This document shows positions 16,917 through 25,730 of a DNA stretch of 64,000 bases, in pieces. A program made the position numbers and the translations under genes. Every line of letters begins with the position of its first letter. Within the stretch, counting starts at the first letter, position 1. The stretch spans positions 1,984,001-2,048,000 of the forward strand of contig CP121314.1 in the NCBI GenBank assembly GCA_043557195.1, written 5' to 3'. A model generated the notes under the pieces. The model had not been told where the DNA came from. It ran no database searches and was given only the letters and a program-made list of their open reading frames with translations. The DNA is from Jejuia sp043557195 (GTDB taxonomy: Bacteria > Bacteroidota > Bacteroidia > Flavobacteriales > Flavobacteriaceae).

Positions 16917-17507
16917 ATGTTTACAGGAATTATTGAATCTCTTGGTACTGTTACCAAATTAGAAAAAGATAAAGACAACCTCCATATTTCTATTGAAAGC
17001 AATATCACTGATGAGCTAAAAATTGACCAAAGTGTGGCACATAACGGCGTTTGTTTAACTGTAATTAATATTGAAAATAACGTGTATACCGTTACGGCAA
17101 TTCAAGAAACTTTAGATAAAACCAATTTGAATGCTTTAAACATTGGAGATGTGGTTAACTTAGAACGTGCAATGAAACTTGGTGATAGACTTGATGGCCA
17201 TATAGTACAAGGACATGTAGACCAAACCGCTATTTGCACTAATATTGAAAGCGCCAATGGTAGTTGGTTTTTCTCTTTTGAGTATGACCCTTCTCAAAGT
17301 AATATAACTATCGAGAAAGGCTCAATTACGATAAATGGCACAAGTTTAACGGTAGTGAATTCTGGGAAAAACACCTTTAATGTAGCCATTATACCTTACA
17401 CGTATGAGCATACCAACTTTAAAAATTTTAAAAAAGGAACTGAAGTAAATTTAGAATTTGATGTTCTGGGTAAGTACGTAGCAAAACTTATGGAACTACA
17501 GCAATAA
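16917..17507 (+). CDS. ribE: Riboflavin synthase, alpha chain
   Basis: Dismutates two 6,7-dimethyl-8-ribityllumazines to riboflavin. The 196-residue protein shows the internal duplication of the family: MFTGIIESLGTV (1-12) with NGVCLTVI in the first barrel, and LDGHIVQGHVD with GSITINGTSLTVV in the second. The length is standard. It is the only riboflavin gene here and it has its own promoter. Confidence 0.96.
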   Translation: MFTGIIESLGTVTKLEKDKDNLHISIESNITDELKIDQSVAHNGVCLTVINIENNVYTVTAIQETLDKTNLNALNIGDVVNLERAMKLGDRLDGHIVQGHVDQTAICTNIESANGSWFFSFEYDPSQSNITIEKGSITINGTSLTVVNSGKNTFNVAIIPYTYEHTNFKNFKKGTEVNLEFDVLGKYVAKLMELQQ

Positions 17508-17515
17508 ATACAATA

Positions 17516-17698
17516 CTATCTTTTTAACATCTTCTTTCCTCCGTAAAAAAGAGCAACAAGCACACCTAAAAGTACGCCGCCATCAATGGGAAGACCTACT
17601 GGAGGTGGGGGTTGCGGAGGCGGTGGCCCTTGGGCAACACATACAAAGCTTATTAATACAAATAAGATTGAGGCTAATATTCTTTTATTTTGTATCAT
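17516..17698 (-). CDS. Small PID-CTERM sorting-domain protein
   Basis: The 60-residue exported protein has a signal peptide (about 1-23, ending VCVAQ), a short linker of eight prolines, and a C-terminal sorting tail. The tail is the motif GLPIDGG, a hydrophobic helix GVLLGVLVALFYGG and the basic end KKMLKR, as in the Bacteroidota PID-CTERM family. There is almost no mature domain, so the product is essentially signal, linker and sorting tail. I start at MIQNKR because a good promoter (17709-17737) lies just upstream; a start at 17737 would fall inside that promoter. It converges on ribE with eight bases between. The function is unknown. Confidence 0.82.
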   Translation of the reverse strand: MIQNKRILASILFVLISFVCVAQGPPPPQPPPPVGLPIDGGVLLGVLVALFYGGKKMLKR

Positions 17699-17708
17699 CA
17701 TTGGGACG

Positions 17709-17737
17709 CAAATGTATAAAAAAAAGAGCGTTAGCAA
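17709..17737 (-). promoter_or_regulatory. Promoter of the PID-CTERM gene
   Basis: On the minus strand, TTTTG ending at 17735, an 18-base spacer and TACATTTG (17716 down to 17709) match TTG-N17-23-TAnnTTTG. Transcription would begin only a few bases before the ATG at 17698 (or 17701), implying a very short or absent leader. Confidence 0.65.
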
Positions 17738-17979
17738 AAGGTTTTTGTTAAAAAAACATCTACAAAGTGCTAAAAATCATCGACGAAATGCGTTTTAGTT
17801 TTACTCTATTCCAGTTTTATTAACGCAATAATAACCCTTAAAGTATTATTACTTATAAATTAATCCCTTAATTTTTATATAATTACAAGACAAATATATA
17901 AAAGATTTGATGACTTTGAATATTACTAAATCAAAATATTAACAAATGATAAGTTAATAATTAAAAGATAACCATCAGT

Positions 17980-19362
17980 CTATAATTTAGGAACAGTAAC
18001 CTTATCATTAATCCAACATCCAATTTCAATTACTTTACCAGAGCAGGCACACTTAAAAATGTCTTCTTTTGAGGGTGCCAAAGTTTTATATCTAGCAGAA
18101 TATTGTGCTGCATCTCTTTGTAATGTAGGATCTACTCTTGAGGCTTTCATTGCTTCTCTGGCAGCTAGCCAATACACAGCTCTTTTATTAAAATTAGTAT
18201 CTCCACAGTTTTTTGCACTTTCAGCATACATAGACGCAATTGCTAAATGAGGTCTTCCGTTTGAAGGGTTTAATTTTAAAGCACTTCTAAAATAATTCCT
18301 AGCCCTTGCATAGCTATTTCTTTTCTTTAAAATTAATCCTATTCTGTATGCTATTTTTGATTTTTTATAGGTATCCGTTTCTAACTGATACGCCTCATCC
18401 AAATACCTGTCTATTTCAGATTGACTTCCTCCATTAGCTATCAAAATTGTTACAATATAGATTTTGGTCTCAGCTGATGGTGCTAAGGCATCATAAGCCT
18501 TTACGAGTTTTTCATATAGTGGATCTTCTGTACATTCTTTTTGATACATCCTACTTACAGCACGTTTTAACCAAATAGCATCTGTCTTGTTGCTTTCAAA
18601 ACCTTTTTCATAGAGTGGAATTAAGTTTTTGCAATCAGCAATAATGCCCAGTTTCACATCTATACTTTGAGATATTAAATCGTAGTTTTTTAAATAGTCT
18701 TGATAAACACTTTTTTGTTGTGTTTCTCTTTTTGATAATGTTGCACCATTTTCTTCTTTTTCAACTAGCTTGTTTAACTTTTCAGAATAGTTTTTTATCT
18801 CTTCTTCAATTTTTTCAATAACCTCATCATAAGTATCAAACACCTCTTGTATTGGTTTTTTGCCATCATTGTACAAATCTACAATCAATGAAAAATAGGT
18901 GTATAAGTTTTTAGGGTGTGTAAAGGTTGATTTATCTGTTTTGTAAACAGTATCAAAACAATCGAAAAGTTCACTATCTTCTTTCTGAAACATTTCTTTA
19001 TTGTCGTACATTAATTGACAAATCTTTGCTCCATAAACGCCTTTTGCTGTTTTATCAGGGAAATATTCTATCCGCATTTGCCAAACATCAATTAATGCTT
19101 CCAAAAACTTCTTTTTCTCGTTAGAGGTCTCAATTTTATGCTTCAATATTTTCTCTCCATCACTATAAATAGCTATGTTAAGTTTAGGGCAATTATCCTT
19201 AACAAAAGCCCATGGTTCATAAGCTGCATCGTAATTTTTAGCCTTCACATATTCGTGAAAAATGGAGAGCTTCGTATTACATTCGTTTAAGTTTTCCTGT
19301 GTATAGGATAAATTTGCTACAGAAAATAAAAGCCCAAATAATAAAAGTTGGAGAGGTTTCAT
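17980..19362 (-). CDS. Secreted TPR-containing protein
   Basis: The 460-residue protein has a signal peptide (about 1-21, MKPLQLLLFGLLFSVANLSYT). The mature part is almost entirely helical. An N-terminal block with LNECNTKLSIFHEYVKAKNY and DAAYEPWAFVKDNCP is repeat-like, and a region at about 180-215 rich in Glu and Lys looks like coiled coil. Two or more tetratricopeptide-like units lie near 310-400, including YKKSKIAYRIGLILKKR and ARNYFRSALKLNPSNGRPHLAI. The C-terminal Cys-containing FKCACSGKVIEIGCW is unusual. It is probably a periplasmic scaffold; no partner is visible nearby. Confidence 0.82.
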   Translation of the reverse strand: MKPLQLLLFGLLFSVANLSYTQENLNECNTKLSIFHEYVKAKNYDAAYEPWAFVKDNCPKLNIAIYSDGEKILKHKIETSNEKKKFLEALIDVWQMRIEYFPDKTAKGVYGAKICQLMYDNKEMFQKEDSELFDCFDTVYKTDKSTFTHPKNLYTYFSLIVDLYNDGKKPIQEVFDTYDEVIEKIEEEIKNYSEKLNKLVEKEENGATLSKRETQQKSVYQDYLKNYDLISQSIDVKLGIIADCKNLIPLYEKGFESNKTDAIWLKRAVSRMYQKECTEDPLYEKLVKAYDALAPSAETKIYIVTILIANGGSQSEIDRYLDEAYQLETDTYKKSKIAYRIGLILKKRNSYARARNYFRSALKLNPSNGRPHLAIASMYAESAKNCGDTNFNKRAVYWLAAREAMKASRVDPTLQRDAAQYSARYKTLAPSKEDIFKCACSGKVIEIGCWINDKVTVPKL

Positions 19363-19463
19363 AGTGGATTAGTTTAAGAATTAATGTTTTGCTAATTCTT
19401 ATAATGCCACAAAATATGTACCAGAATAATTGAACCAATTAAAAGTGAGGGAATTACAATAAA

Positions 19464-19495
19464 AAAAGCCCAAACTAAAAATAGTTTAGGCTTTA
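19464..19495 (-). terminator. Terminator downstream of the tRNA gene
   Basis: AGCCCAAACTA and TAGTTTAGGCT pair with one mismatch around a short A loop. The plus-strand A run at its left side gives a U run for minus-strand transcripts leaving the tRNA. Confidence 0.75.
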
Positions 19496-19498
19496 AGG

Positions 19499-19572
19499 TG
19501 GTCCCACCTGGGCTCGAACCAGGGACTTTCTGATTATGAGTCAGATACTCTAACCAACTGAGTTATAGGACC
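19499..19572 (-). tRNA. tRNA with CAT anticodon (Met elongator or Ile2)
   Basis: On the minus strand it begins GGTCCTATAACTCAG and ends GTGGGACCA. The acceptor stem is seven pairs (GGTCCTA/TGGGACC), the anticodon stem-loop is TCTGA-CTCATAA-TCAGA, and the T-loop is GGTTCGAGCC. The anticodon is CAT. The CCA end is not fully encoded (ACCT follows). The CTCATAA loop occurs in both elongator tRNA-Met and tRNA-Ile2 (lysidine-modified), so the amino acid is left open. Confidence 0.93.
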
Positions 19573-19648
19573 CATTGCAAAAATTTGCAATTCTCTAAAA
19601 ATAAGAGTGTGCAATATTACTATATATTTTAAAATCCTCCAAGATATT

Positions 19649-20053
19649 TTATCCCTTTATCTCTTGGCATAACTCTATAAGTACTCCATTAGACGATTTT
19701 GGGTGCAAAAAGGCCACCAACTTATTATCAGCACCTTTTTTTGGTGTTTCATTTAAGACTTTAAAGCCTTCTTTTTTTAATCGTTCTATTTCGGCTTCAA
19801 TATCATCTACATCAAAAGCGATATGGTGCATCCCTTCTCCTCTCTTCTCAATAAACTTAGCAATAGGACTATCTTCTGTCGTAGCTTCCAATAATTCAAT
19901 TTTATTTTCGCCAACCTTAAAAAACGACGTGCTAACACCTTCACTTTTCACAGCTTCAACTTTATAATGTGAGGCACCAAAAAGTTTTGCAAACAATGTA
20001 TTGGCGTCTTTTAAACTCTTTACCGCAATGCCAATATGCTCTATTTTGTTCAT
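19649..20053 (-). CDS. mce: Methylmalonyl-CoA epimerase
   Basis: Interconverts (R)- and (S)-methylmalonyl-CoA in propionate metabolism. It is a glyoxalase/VOC-fold protein of 134 residues when started at MNKIEHIGIAVKS; the 19-codon upstream extension is not family-like. Metal ligands are visible as His in HIGIAVKS and in GMHHIAFDV, and Glu in GVLIELCQ near the C-terminus. It stands alone and is divergent from rbfA across about 80 bases. Confidence 0.92.
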   Translation of the reverse strand: MNKIEHIGIAVKSLKDANTLFAKLFGASHYKVEAVKSEGVSTSFFKVGENKIELLEATTEDSPIAKFIEKRGEGMHHIAFDVDDIEAEIERLKKEGFKVLNETPKKGADNKLVAFLHPKSSNGVLIELCQEIKG

Positions 20054-20091
20054 TACCTTATTACTTTTATAGAAAGATACAAAATATCCGC

Positions 20092-20099
20092 TATTTTTG
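20092..20099 (+). promoter_or_regulatory. -7 box upstream of rbfA
   Basis: TATTTTTG fits TAnnTTTG, 34 bases before the rbfA ATG at 20133. Its position argues for that ATG over the longer frame opening at 20097. No clear -33 TTG. Confidence 0.45.
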
Positions 20100-20132
20100 C
20101 ATCGTGGCAAAATTTATGCTACATTAAATGTT

Positions 20133-20528
20133 ATGGAAGAAAGTCAAAGACAAAAAAAAATAGGTTCGGTTTTACAACACGATTTAGTTGATGTATTGCA
20201 AGGCGCAGCAACTCAAGGCGGTATGCGAGGTGTTATTATATCGGTATCAAAGGTAAAAGTTACCGTAGATTTATCGGTGGCAAAAGTGTATCTAAGTATT
20301 TTTCCAAACGATAAAGCCAAAGAACTTATAGAAGGTATTAGAAGTAACACGCCTTTAATTCGTCATGAGATGGCACAACGTACAAAAAATCAGTTGCGAC
20401 GTATGCCTAACCTAGAGTTTTTTATTGACGATTCTTTGGAGTATATCGACCGTATAGAACAGTCTTTAAAAGGAAAAGAAAACCCTATTGAAAATCCAGA
20501 TTTACTAGATAAAAGAAAGAAGTCATAA
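20133..20528 (+). CDS. rbfA: Ribosome-binding factor A
   Basis: Binds the 30S subunit and helps 16S rRNA 5'-end maturation, notably in the cold. The 131-residue protein starts MEESQRQKKIGSVLQHDLVD. The KH-like core contains SVSKVKVTVDLSVAKVYLSIF (about 49-69), and the later RRMPNLEFFIDDSLEYIDRIEQ is the family C-terminal motif. The upstream extension to 20097 crosses the likely promoter and is rejected. It is followed immediately by the permease gene. Confidence 0.93.
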   Translation: MEESQRQKKIGSVLQHDLVDVLQGAATQGGMRGVIISVSKVKVTVDLSVAKVYLSIFPNDKAKELIEGIRSNTPLIRHEMAQRTKNQLRRMPNLEFFIDDSLEYIDRIEQSLKGKENPIENPDLLDKRKKS

Positions 20529-21734
20529 TTGGATGTTTCTTCATATATAGCCAAACGTTATTTACGCTCTAAGAGTAGTAACAATGCTATTAATTTTATT
20601 ACCATAATAGCACTTATTGGTGTGGTTTTAGGTGCTGCCTCTCTTTTTGTAGTTCTCTCTGGTTTTGCAGGATTAAAGGATTTCACATTACAATTCTCTA
20701 CCATTATAGATCCTGATTTAAAAGCTGAAACCGTAGTTGGAAAGTCGTTCAACTTTACCGAATCACAACGAGAGCAACTCAATGCCATTGACGATATCGC
20801 GCTATATTCTGAAGTTATTGAAGAACGTGTTATCGCATATTCTGAAGGTAAAAACTATCTCGCCAGTATAAAAGGGGTTGATGCAAATTACAATGAGGTA
20901 AGCAGTATAGAATCGGTAATTCCTCACGGAAGCTGGCTCGAACAAAAAACCAATCAAATTGTGGCGGGTTGGGGCGTATCGCAAAACCTATCTTTTGGCG
21001 TTTTAGACTATGGGAAAGCTGTGAACATTTACGTACCTAAACCTGGAAAAGGACAAATAGCCTCCACAAAAAATGCATTTAATACAGTAAGGGCCATTAA
21101 CGTTGGTATTTTTGATGTCAACGAAAAACTAAACGACACCTACGTATACGCCTCCATAAGTTTAGCACGCCGTTTGTTGAATTACCAGCCCAATCAAATT
21201 TCGGCCATAGAGTTTAAACTAAAAGAAGATGCCGATGAAGCCTCAGTACAAGCTCAAATTCAAAACATTTTAGGAAGCAACATCGTCGTAAAAAACCGTG
21301 TGCAACTTAACGATGCATTGTATAAAATGCTCAATAGCGAAAACCTCCTAATTTATCTATTGCTTACACTCGTTTCGGCGCTGTTAATCTTTAACGTAAT
21401 CGGCTCCATCATCATGATGATTTTAGAAAAAAAGCCCTCATTAAACACACTTTTCAACCTAGGTGTTCCTATAAAAAACATGCGAAAAATTTTCTTCCTT
21501 CAAGGGTCTGCCATCACACTCATTGGTTGTGTAGTAGGTCTGTTTTTAGGGTTTCTCATCGTGCTTATTCAGCAAACGTTTGGCCTTGTTCCCATCACAC
21601 CAACACTAGCCTACCCTGTAAGCATCAAGCTAGAAAATTTCATCATCGTTTTCCTCACCATTTCGGTTCTAGGCATTCTATCGTCTAAAATTAGTGCCAC
21701 TAGAGTTACCGAAAAACTAGTTACAGGTTATTAA
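20529..21734 (+). CDS. FtsX/LolC-E-type ABC transporter permease
   Basis: The 401-residue inner-membrane protein has the MacB/LolC/E layout: a cytoplasmic start SSYIAKRYLRSKSSNNAINF, TM1 at about 22-50, a large periplasmic domain (about 55-265) and three C-terminal helices (about 270-395). In Bacteroidota such proteins are the presumed lipoprotein-releasing permease, but no ATPase is next to it. The frame has no ATG near the family N-terminus; translation must begin at TTG (20529), directly after the rbfA stop. This suggests coupling to rbfA. Confidence 0.85.
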   Translation: MDVSSYIAKRYLRSKSSNNAINFITIIALIGVVLGAASLFVVLSGFAGLKDFTLQFSTIIDPDLKAETVVGKSFNFTESQREQLNAIDDIALYSEVIEERVIAYSEGKNYLASIKGVDANYNEVSSIESVIPHGSWLEQKTNQIVAGWGVSQNLSFGVLDYGKAVNIYVPKPGKGQIASTKNAFNTVRAINVGIFDVNEKLNDTYVYASISLARRLLNYQPNQISAIEFKLKEDADEASVQAQIQNILGSNIVVKNRVQLNDALYKMLNSENLLIYLLLTLVSALLIFNVIGSIIMMILEKKPSLNTLFNLGVPIKNMRKIFFLQGSAITLIGCVVGLFLGFLIVLIQQTFGLVPITPTLAYPVSIKLENFIIVFLTISVLGILSSKISATRVTEKLVTGY

Positions 21735-21744
21735 TTATTTGGGT

Positions 21745-22509
21745 ATGAATTGCAAAAACTGCGAAAAACAAATAAGCGGAAACTTTTGTAGCCATTGTGG
21801 ACAAAAATCTAGCATAAAAAAAATAAATCTATCGTCCTTTTTAGAAGAACTATCAGAAAGTGTTTTTCAAGTAAACAAAGGTTTTTTCTACACTATTAAA
21901 ATGCTATTTTTAAACCCTGGAGACAGCATAAAAGCATTTTTAAACGGACAAAGACAACCATACTTTAAGCCCATTACGTATGTGCTAACGCTATCTACTG
22001 TTTATTATATCTTATCGAAATTATTAGATGGTAAAACTTGGATGAATAACTTTATTGAAGGTTTTACTAATGGAGCAAAATCATCAAGTGTAGATAATGA
22101 AGCAATCTATCTCTTTACTTGGCTTTCAAACAATTTTGCTTATGCTACATTAATTTCTATTCCCATTTTTTCTTTAGCGTCATATCTTTTATTTATTAAG
22201 CACAAGTATAACTACTTAGAACATATTGTAATAAATGCGTATATCATGGGACAGCAAGCCATATTATATAGCTTGTTTATAGTTATAACTCTTTTCATTA
22301 ATAATCCTTTTTTGGAGGCGCTGCCGTTCTTGGTATCCGTAGTTTATAATTTTTGGGTGTATTGGCAAGTATTTAATAAGGGTAATCGTTTATTAAATGT
22401 TTTACGCACTACCATGGTATATTGCGTTAATTTTATTTTGTTCATGATAATATCATTTATTATCGCATTTGCAATAATTATTTTTATTAAAACAACAAAA
22501 TTAGGATAG
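21745..22509 (+). CDS. DUF3667 zinc-ribbon membrane protein
   Basis: The 254-residue protein opens with a zinc ribbon (Cys3, Cys6, Cys15, Cys18 in MNCKNCEKQISGNFCSHCGQ). A region at about 30-75 contains FLNPGDSIKAFLNGQRQPYFKP, the DUF3667 hallmark. Four to five membrane helices follow (about 78-95, 130-150, 165-190, 193-215, 225-250). I use the ATG at 21745 rather than TTG two codons earlier. It lies ten bases after the permease gene, probably in the same transcript. Function unknown. Confidence 0.85.
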   Translation: MNCKNCEKQISGNFCSHCGQKSSIKKINLSSFLEELSESVFQVNKGFFYTIKMLFLNPGDSIKAFLNGQRQPYFKPITYVLTLSTVYYILSKLLDGKTWMNNFIEGFTNGAKSSSVDNEAIYLFTWLSNNFAYATLISIPIFSLASYLLFIKHKYNYLEHIVINAYIMGQQAILYSLFIVITLFINNPFLEALPFLVSVVYNFWVYWQVFNKGNRLLNVLRTTMVYCVNFILFMIISFIIAFAIIIFIKTTKLG

Positions 22510-22536
22510 TGAAACTCTTAACAAAAATACGCAAAA

Positions 22537-22610
22537 GCGATAGTAGTGGTTAGCTTTTGGCGAGGCGCGCATCGAGCCAAAACTAGTAACGGATAGCGCG
22601 GTGGCTTGCC
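22537..22610 (+). repeat. Dispersed intergenic element, copy D (divergent)
   Basis: The core AGTGGTTAGCTTTTGGCGAGG and the following CGCGCATCGAGCCAAAACT are almost identical to the internal part of copy G (56809-56895, inverted). The ends are degraded: GCGATAG replaces GCGTTAGGGATTG and the 3' GACCCTTGTGG block is altered. It fills the gap between the DUF3667 gene and the peptidase gene. Confidence 0.6.
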
Positions 22611-22632
22611 ATTTGCACAAAAAATAAAACTT

Positions 22633-23757
22633 TTATAGTCCCAACTTTTTAGCCAATTCTTTTCCCACAGCATCTTTATGAACCGTAATACTTATAGCCT
22701 TTAAACGCATATAACTTTCACTAAAATACACATAGCCACCATTGGCATTTCTTGAGGCATCTGTTCCCCAACTGTTTTTTACTTTGTAATATTTAGTACC
22801 GTTTTGGTCTTTTAACAGCCCAGTAATGTGCATTAAATGATCGTCGGTTGTGGTGAAATTTTCAAATTCGTCTTGTCGGTAATCTTGAGTAATTTGCGTT
22901 TCAGGGTAAATAGCTTTTAATGCTTTTTTATTTTTATCGGCTGATTCTGGAATTACGGCTACGCCACTTACTGAAGAAAAGGTAAGCTCGCTAACATCGC
23001 AATCTAACTCAACGGTGAATCCGTTTTCAAGAGCGTTATCAATTGTTGCCATCATAGCATCAAGAGGTGCGTTGTAAAAACTTCCATTGCTCCAATTGTC
23101 AGGAATATTCAAGATAAACTCTAAATAAAATGGCGCATGTGTAAACGATGTAATACTTACATAATCTGACGGGTTTAATTTGGTCATTTCTAAAAACGAC
23201 TGTGGCGTATAACTCTTACCGTCATACTCAAAAGTTTCAGGATTACTTCCAATATAAGTGGATAATACGGCATCAATAGCAGGTTTCCATTTCTTGCTTA
23301 ATTTTTTACCTGGATTATCTACATACGTTTCTACCATACTTTTTAAAACGGTAACTAATTCTGCATGGTTGTGATTAGTTTCACCTTCAAATAAACCACT
23401 AAAAGCTGTGTTAGGCACCAAACCATATTCCGCAACAGAATTCAATACATCGTGTGCTAATCCACCTTCACTAAATTGGGCTTTACCTTGTCGCATTACA
23501 AAATTATCAGCTTTTTTAGGATAGGTATTTCTAACGGTATACATTTCAGATAGGTCAATTTGTTTTCCCGTGAGTCTTATAATTTCAGATTCTAAAAAAG
23601 AGGTGCTTGAAAAACTCCAACATGTTCCTGTTCGTCCTTGACTGATAACTGGTGTTGCTTCCAAATCGATAACCTCAGTGAATTTATAGGGTTCTTGCGC
23701 TTGAATTGTACCTAATGAAACTAAAATTCCGAAGAAAAAAAGTGCTTTTTTTAACAT
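22633..23757 (-). CDS. Secreted C1-family cysteine peptidase (bleomycin hydrolase-like)
   Basis: Papain-clan peptidase of 374 residues with a signal peptide (1-20, cut near TIQA-QEP). Gln40 and catalytic Cys46 lie in SQGRTGTCWSFSS, His in DDHLMHITGLLKD and Asn in YKVKNSWG. The order and spacing, and NTYPKKADNF with GGLAHDVLNSVAEYG, resemble the aminopeptidase C/bleomycin hydrolase branch. The export signal is unlike the usual cytoplasmic enzymes; Bacteroidota commonly have this exported form. The likely role is periplasmic peptide degradation. Confidence 0.9.
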   Translation of the reverse strand: MLKKALFFFGILVSLGTIQAQEPYKFTEVIDLEATPVISQGRTGTCWSFSSTSFLESEIIRLTGKQIDLSEMYTVRNTYPKKADNFVMRQGKAQFSEGGLAHDVLNSVAEYGLVPNTAFSGLFEGETNHNHAELVTVLKSMVETYVDNPGKKLSKKWKPAIDAVLSTYIGSNPETFEYDGKSYTPQSFLEMTKLNPSDYVSITSFTHAPFYLEFILNIPDNWSNGSFYNAPLDAMMATIDNALENGFTVELDCDVSELTFSSVSGVAVIPESADKNKKALKAIYPETQITQDYRQDEFENFTTTDDHLMHITGLLKDQNGTKYYKVKNSWGTDASRNANGGYVYFSESYMRLKAISITVHKDAVGKELAKKLGL

Positions 23758-23820
23758 AGCAGATATGTGTTTAATACTTGAAAAGCTAAATTATAAAAAT
23801 GATAAGACTTATGAGAGATT

Positions 23821-24816
23821 CTACTCTGTAAACTGATAGCCAGCAAACTTCTCTAACACCTCATCAAAAGCAGCAAACACATCTTCTGAATGGTCGCTTG
23901 TTACCATTTTCATACGGTATTCTTTAAAATGAGGAATACCTTTAAAATAATTGGTATAATGCCTACGGGTTTCAAAAACACCTAAGGTTTCGCCTTTCCA
24001 GTCGATGGACATTTGCAAATGCCTGCGGGCTGCTTCCACACGTTCTTCCAACGAAATTGGTGCCAAATGCTCTCCTGTTTCAAAAAAGTGTTTTACCTGT
24101 TTAAAAAACCAAGGGTTCCCAATACTTGCACGACCTATCATGGCGCCATCTAGTCCAAATTCATCACGCATCAAAGCCGCTTTTTCAGGAGTATCTACAT
24201 CGCCATTTCCAAACACAGGAATGTGCATTCGAGGATTATTTTTCACAGCCGCAATAGGTTTCCAGTCGGCACTGCCTTTATACATTTGTGCTCGGGTTCT
24301 ACCATGAATAGCAATCGCCTTACAGCCTACATCTTGCAGACGTTCTGCTACCTCAACAATTCTAATAGAGTCATGGTCCCAACCTAAACGGGTTTTTACG
24401 GTAATTGGTAAATTGGTACGTTTTACCATTTCTGCAGTGAGTTTTTCCATCAAGCAGATATCTTTTAAAATACCAGCACCAGCGCCTTTACTCACTACCT
24501 TTTTCACAGGACAACCAAAATTGATATCGATAATGTCTGGATTAGACCTTTCAACAATATCGATGGTTTGAAGCATGCTATCTAAGTTTGCTCCAAAAAT
24601 TTGAATCCCTACAGGACGTTCCTTTTCATAAATATCAAGTTTCATAACACTTTTGGCAGCATTACGAATTAATCCTTCACTAGACACAAACTCGGTATAC
24701 ACCACATCGGCACCTTGCTCTTTGCATAATGCACGAAACGGTGGGTCGCTTACATCTTCCATTGGTGCCAAAAGCAATGGAAAGTCAGGGAGTTCTATGT
24801 TGTCTATTTTAACCAA
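23821..24816 (-). CDS. dusB: tRNA-dihydrouridine synthase
   Basis: FMN-dependent reduction of uridines in tRNA. The 331-residue TIM-barrel protein begins PDFPLLLAPMEDVSDPPFR. It has the catalytic Cys in DINFGCPVKKVVSKGAGAG (about 97-115), the FMN-phosphate loop FGNGDVDTPEKA (about 197-208) and MIGRASIGNPWFFKQ (about 225-240). The DusB subgroup is chosen on length and the GAGAGIL motif; subgroup specificity is inferred. It is divergent from the Lgt-like gene with about 60 bases between. Confidence 0.93.
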   Translation of the reverse strand: MVKIDNIELPDFPLLLAPMEDVSDPPFRALCKEQGADVVYTEFVSSEGLIRNAAKSVMKLDIYEKERPVGIQIFGANLDSMLQTIDIVERSNPDIIDINFGCPVKKVVSKGAGAGILKDICLMEKLTAEMVKRTNLPITVKTRLGWDHDSIRIVEVAERLQDVGCKAIAIHGRTRAQMYKGSADWKPIAAVKNNPRMHIPVFGNGDVDTPEKAALMRDEFGLDGAMIGRASIGNPWFFKQVKHFFETGEHLAPISLEERVEAARRHLQMSIDWKGETLGVFETRRHYTNYFKGIPHFKEYRMKMVTSDHSEDVFAAFDEVLEKFAGYQFTE

Positions 24817-24875
24817 GTGTTCAATTTTTGGGGCAAAACTACAGCTTTTATCTATATTTATAAAAAAATGGACTA

Positions 24876-25621
24876 TTGCAAATCCCTTTCGAGCCTCAAT
24901 TATTCGGCTATAACATAAACATTCATCTGGTTTTAGAATATCTCGCGTTTTTTGTAGCGTTTAGATATTATGTGGTTTTAAGACGAAAAAGTATCGATAG
25001 TATTTCCACAAACAACCGCTTATCTATTATTCTCGGGGCAGCTTTGGGAGCATTAATTGGCTCTCGAGTAGTTGGAATTTTGGAGAATCCTGTATTTGAA
25101 TTGTCGCAACAGAATCTCATTCAATTGCTGAATACAAAAACCATTATGGGTGGTTTATTTGGTGGGCTTTTAGGTGTAGAACTTGCTAAAACGTATATTG
25201 GCGAAACACAATCGTCTGGAGATTTGTTTGTGTTTCCTATTATTCTCGGGATTTTTATTGGGCGAATTGGTTGTTTTTTATCTGGAATCAACGAATTTAC
25301 CTATGGTAAGGAAACATCATTTTTTACTGGGATAGATTTAGGTGATGGTCTTCTGCGACACCCAACGTCGTTATATGAATTGGTGTTTTTGATTGCCTTG
25401 TTTTTTGGTTTGAAACAGCTTCAAAACAACTCTAATTTAAAAAATGGCGACCTCTTTAAATGGTTTATGATTTTATACTTTACGTTTCGGTTTTGTATTG
25501 AATTTTTAAAACCGAATGTGTTTTTCGTGTTTGGGTTGAGTACGATTCAAATTTTATGTGTAGTTTGTTGGGTGTATTACCGAACCACTCTTTTTAGCCT
25601 AAAAGCTAGCAAGCAAGTGCG
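24876..25621 (+). CDS. Lgt-like (prolipoprotein diacylglyceryl transferase family) membrane protein
   Basis: The roughly 249-residue polytopic membrane protein (about seven helices) matches Lgt in GGLFGGLLGVELAK, GRIGCFLSG, HPTSLYE and FRFCIEFLKP. However, the His of the Lgt FHGG motif is Met here (IMGG), and the Asn of GRIGNF is Cys. Both are important in E. coli Lgt, so this is likely a divergent paralog with another lipid substrate or none. The start must be TTG (24876). The last codons and the TAG stop lie in repeat copy E (GTG CGT TAG). A radical SAM gene follows. Confidence 0.78.
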
Positions 25622-25714
25622 TTAGGGATTGTAGAGGAAAGCCCACAGCTTTTGCGCCTTAGCGCAGAAGCGAGGACTTGGAACGGAAAGCCCGACCCCT
25701 TGTGGGTAACGCCC
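25619..25714 (+). repeat. Dispersed intergenic element, copy E
   Basis: The 96-base element starts GCGTTAGGGATTGTAGAGG and ends GGAAAGCCCGACCCCTTGTG then GGTAACGCCC. Its first bases provide the TAG stop codon of the Lgt-like gene. It contains a GCGCCTTAGCGC-type internal hairpin. The 3' block is nearly identical to copy F. Confidence 0.8.
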
Positions 25715-25730
25715 AAATAAAAAATAAACA

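Noticed and set aside
17586..17798. Gly-rich open frame on the plus strand opposite the PID-CTERM gene
   Set aside because: Its glycine run is the complement of the proline codons of the minus-strand gene, and it spans that gene's promoter. It has no family resemblance.
20097..20132. Longer N-terminus for rbfA
   Set aside because: The added residues are not family-like, and the region includes the end of a TAnnTTTG promoter box.
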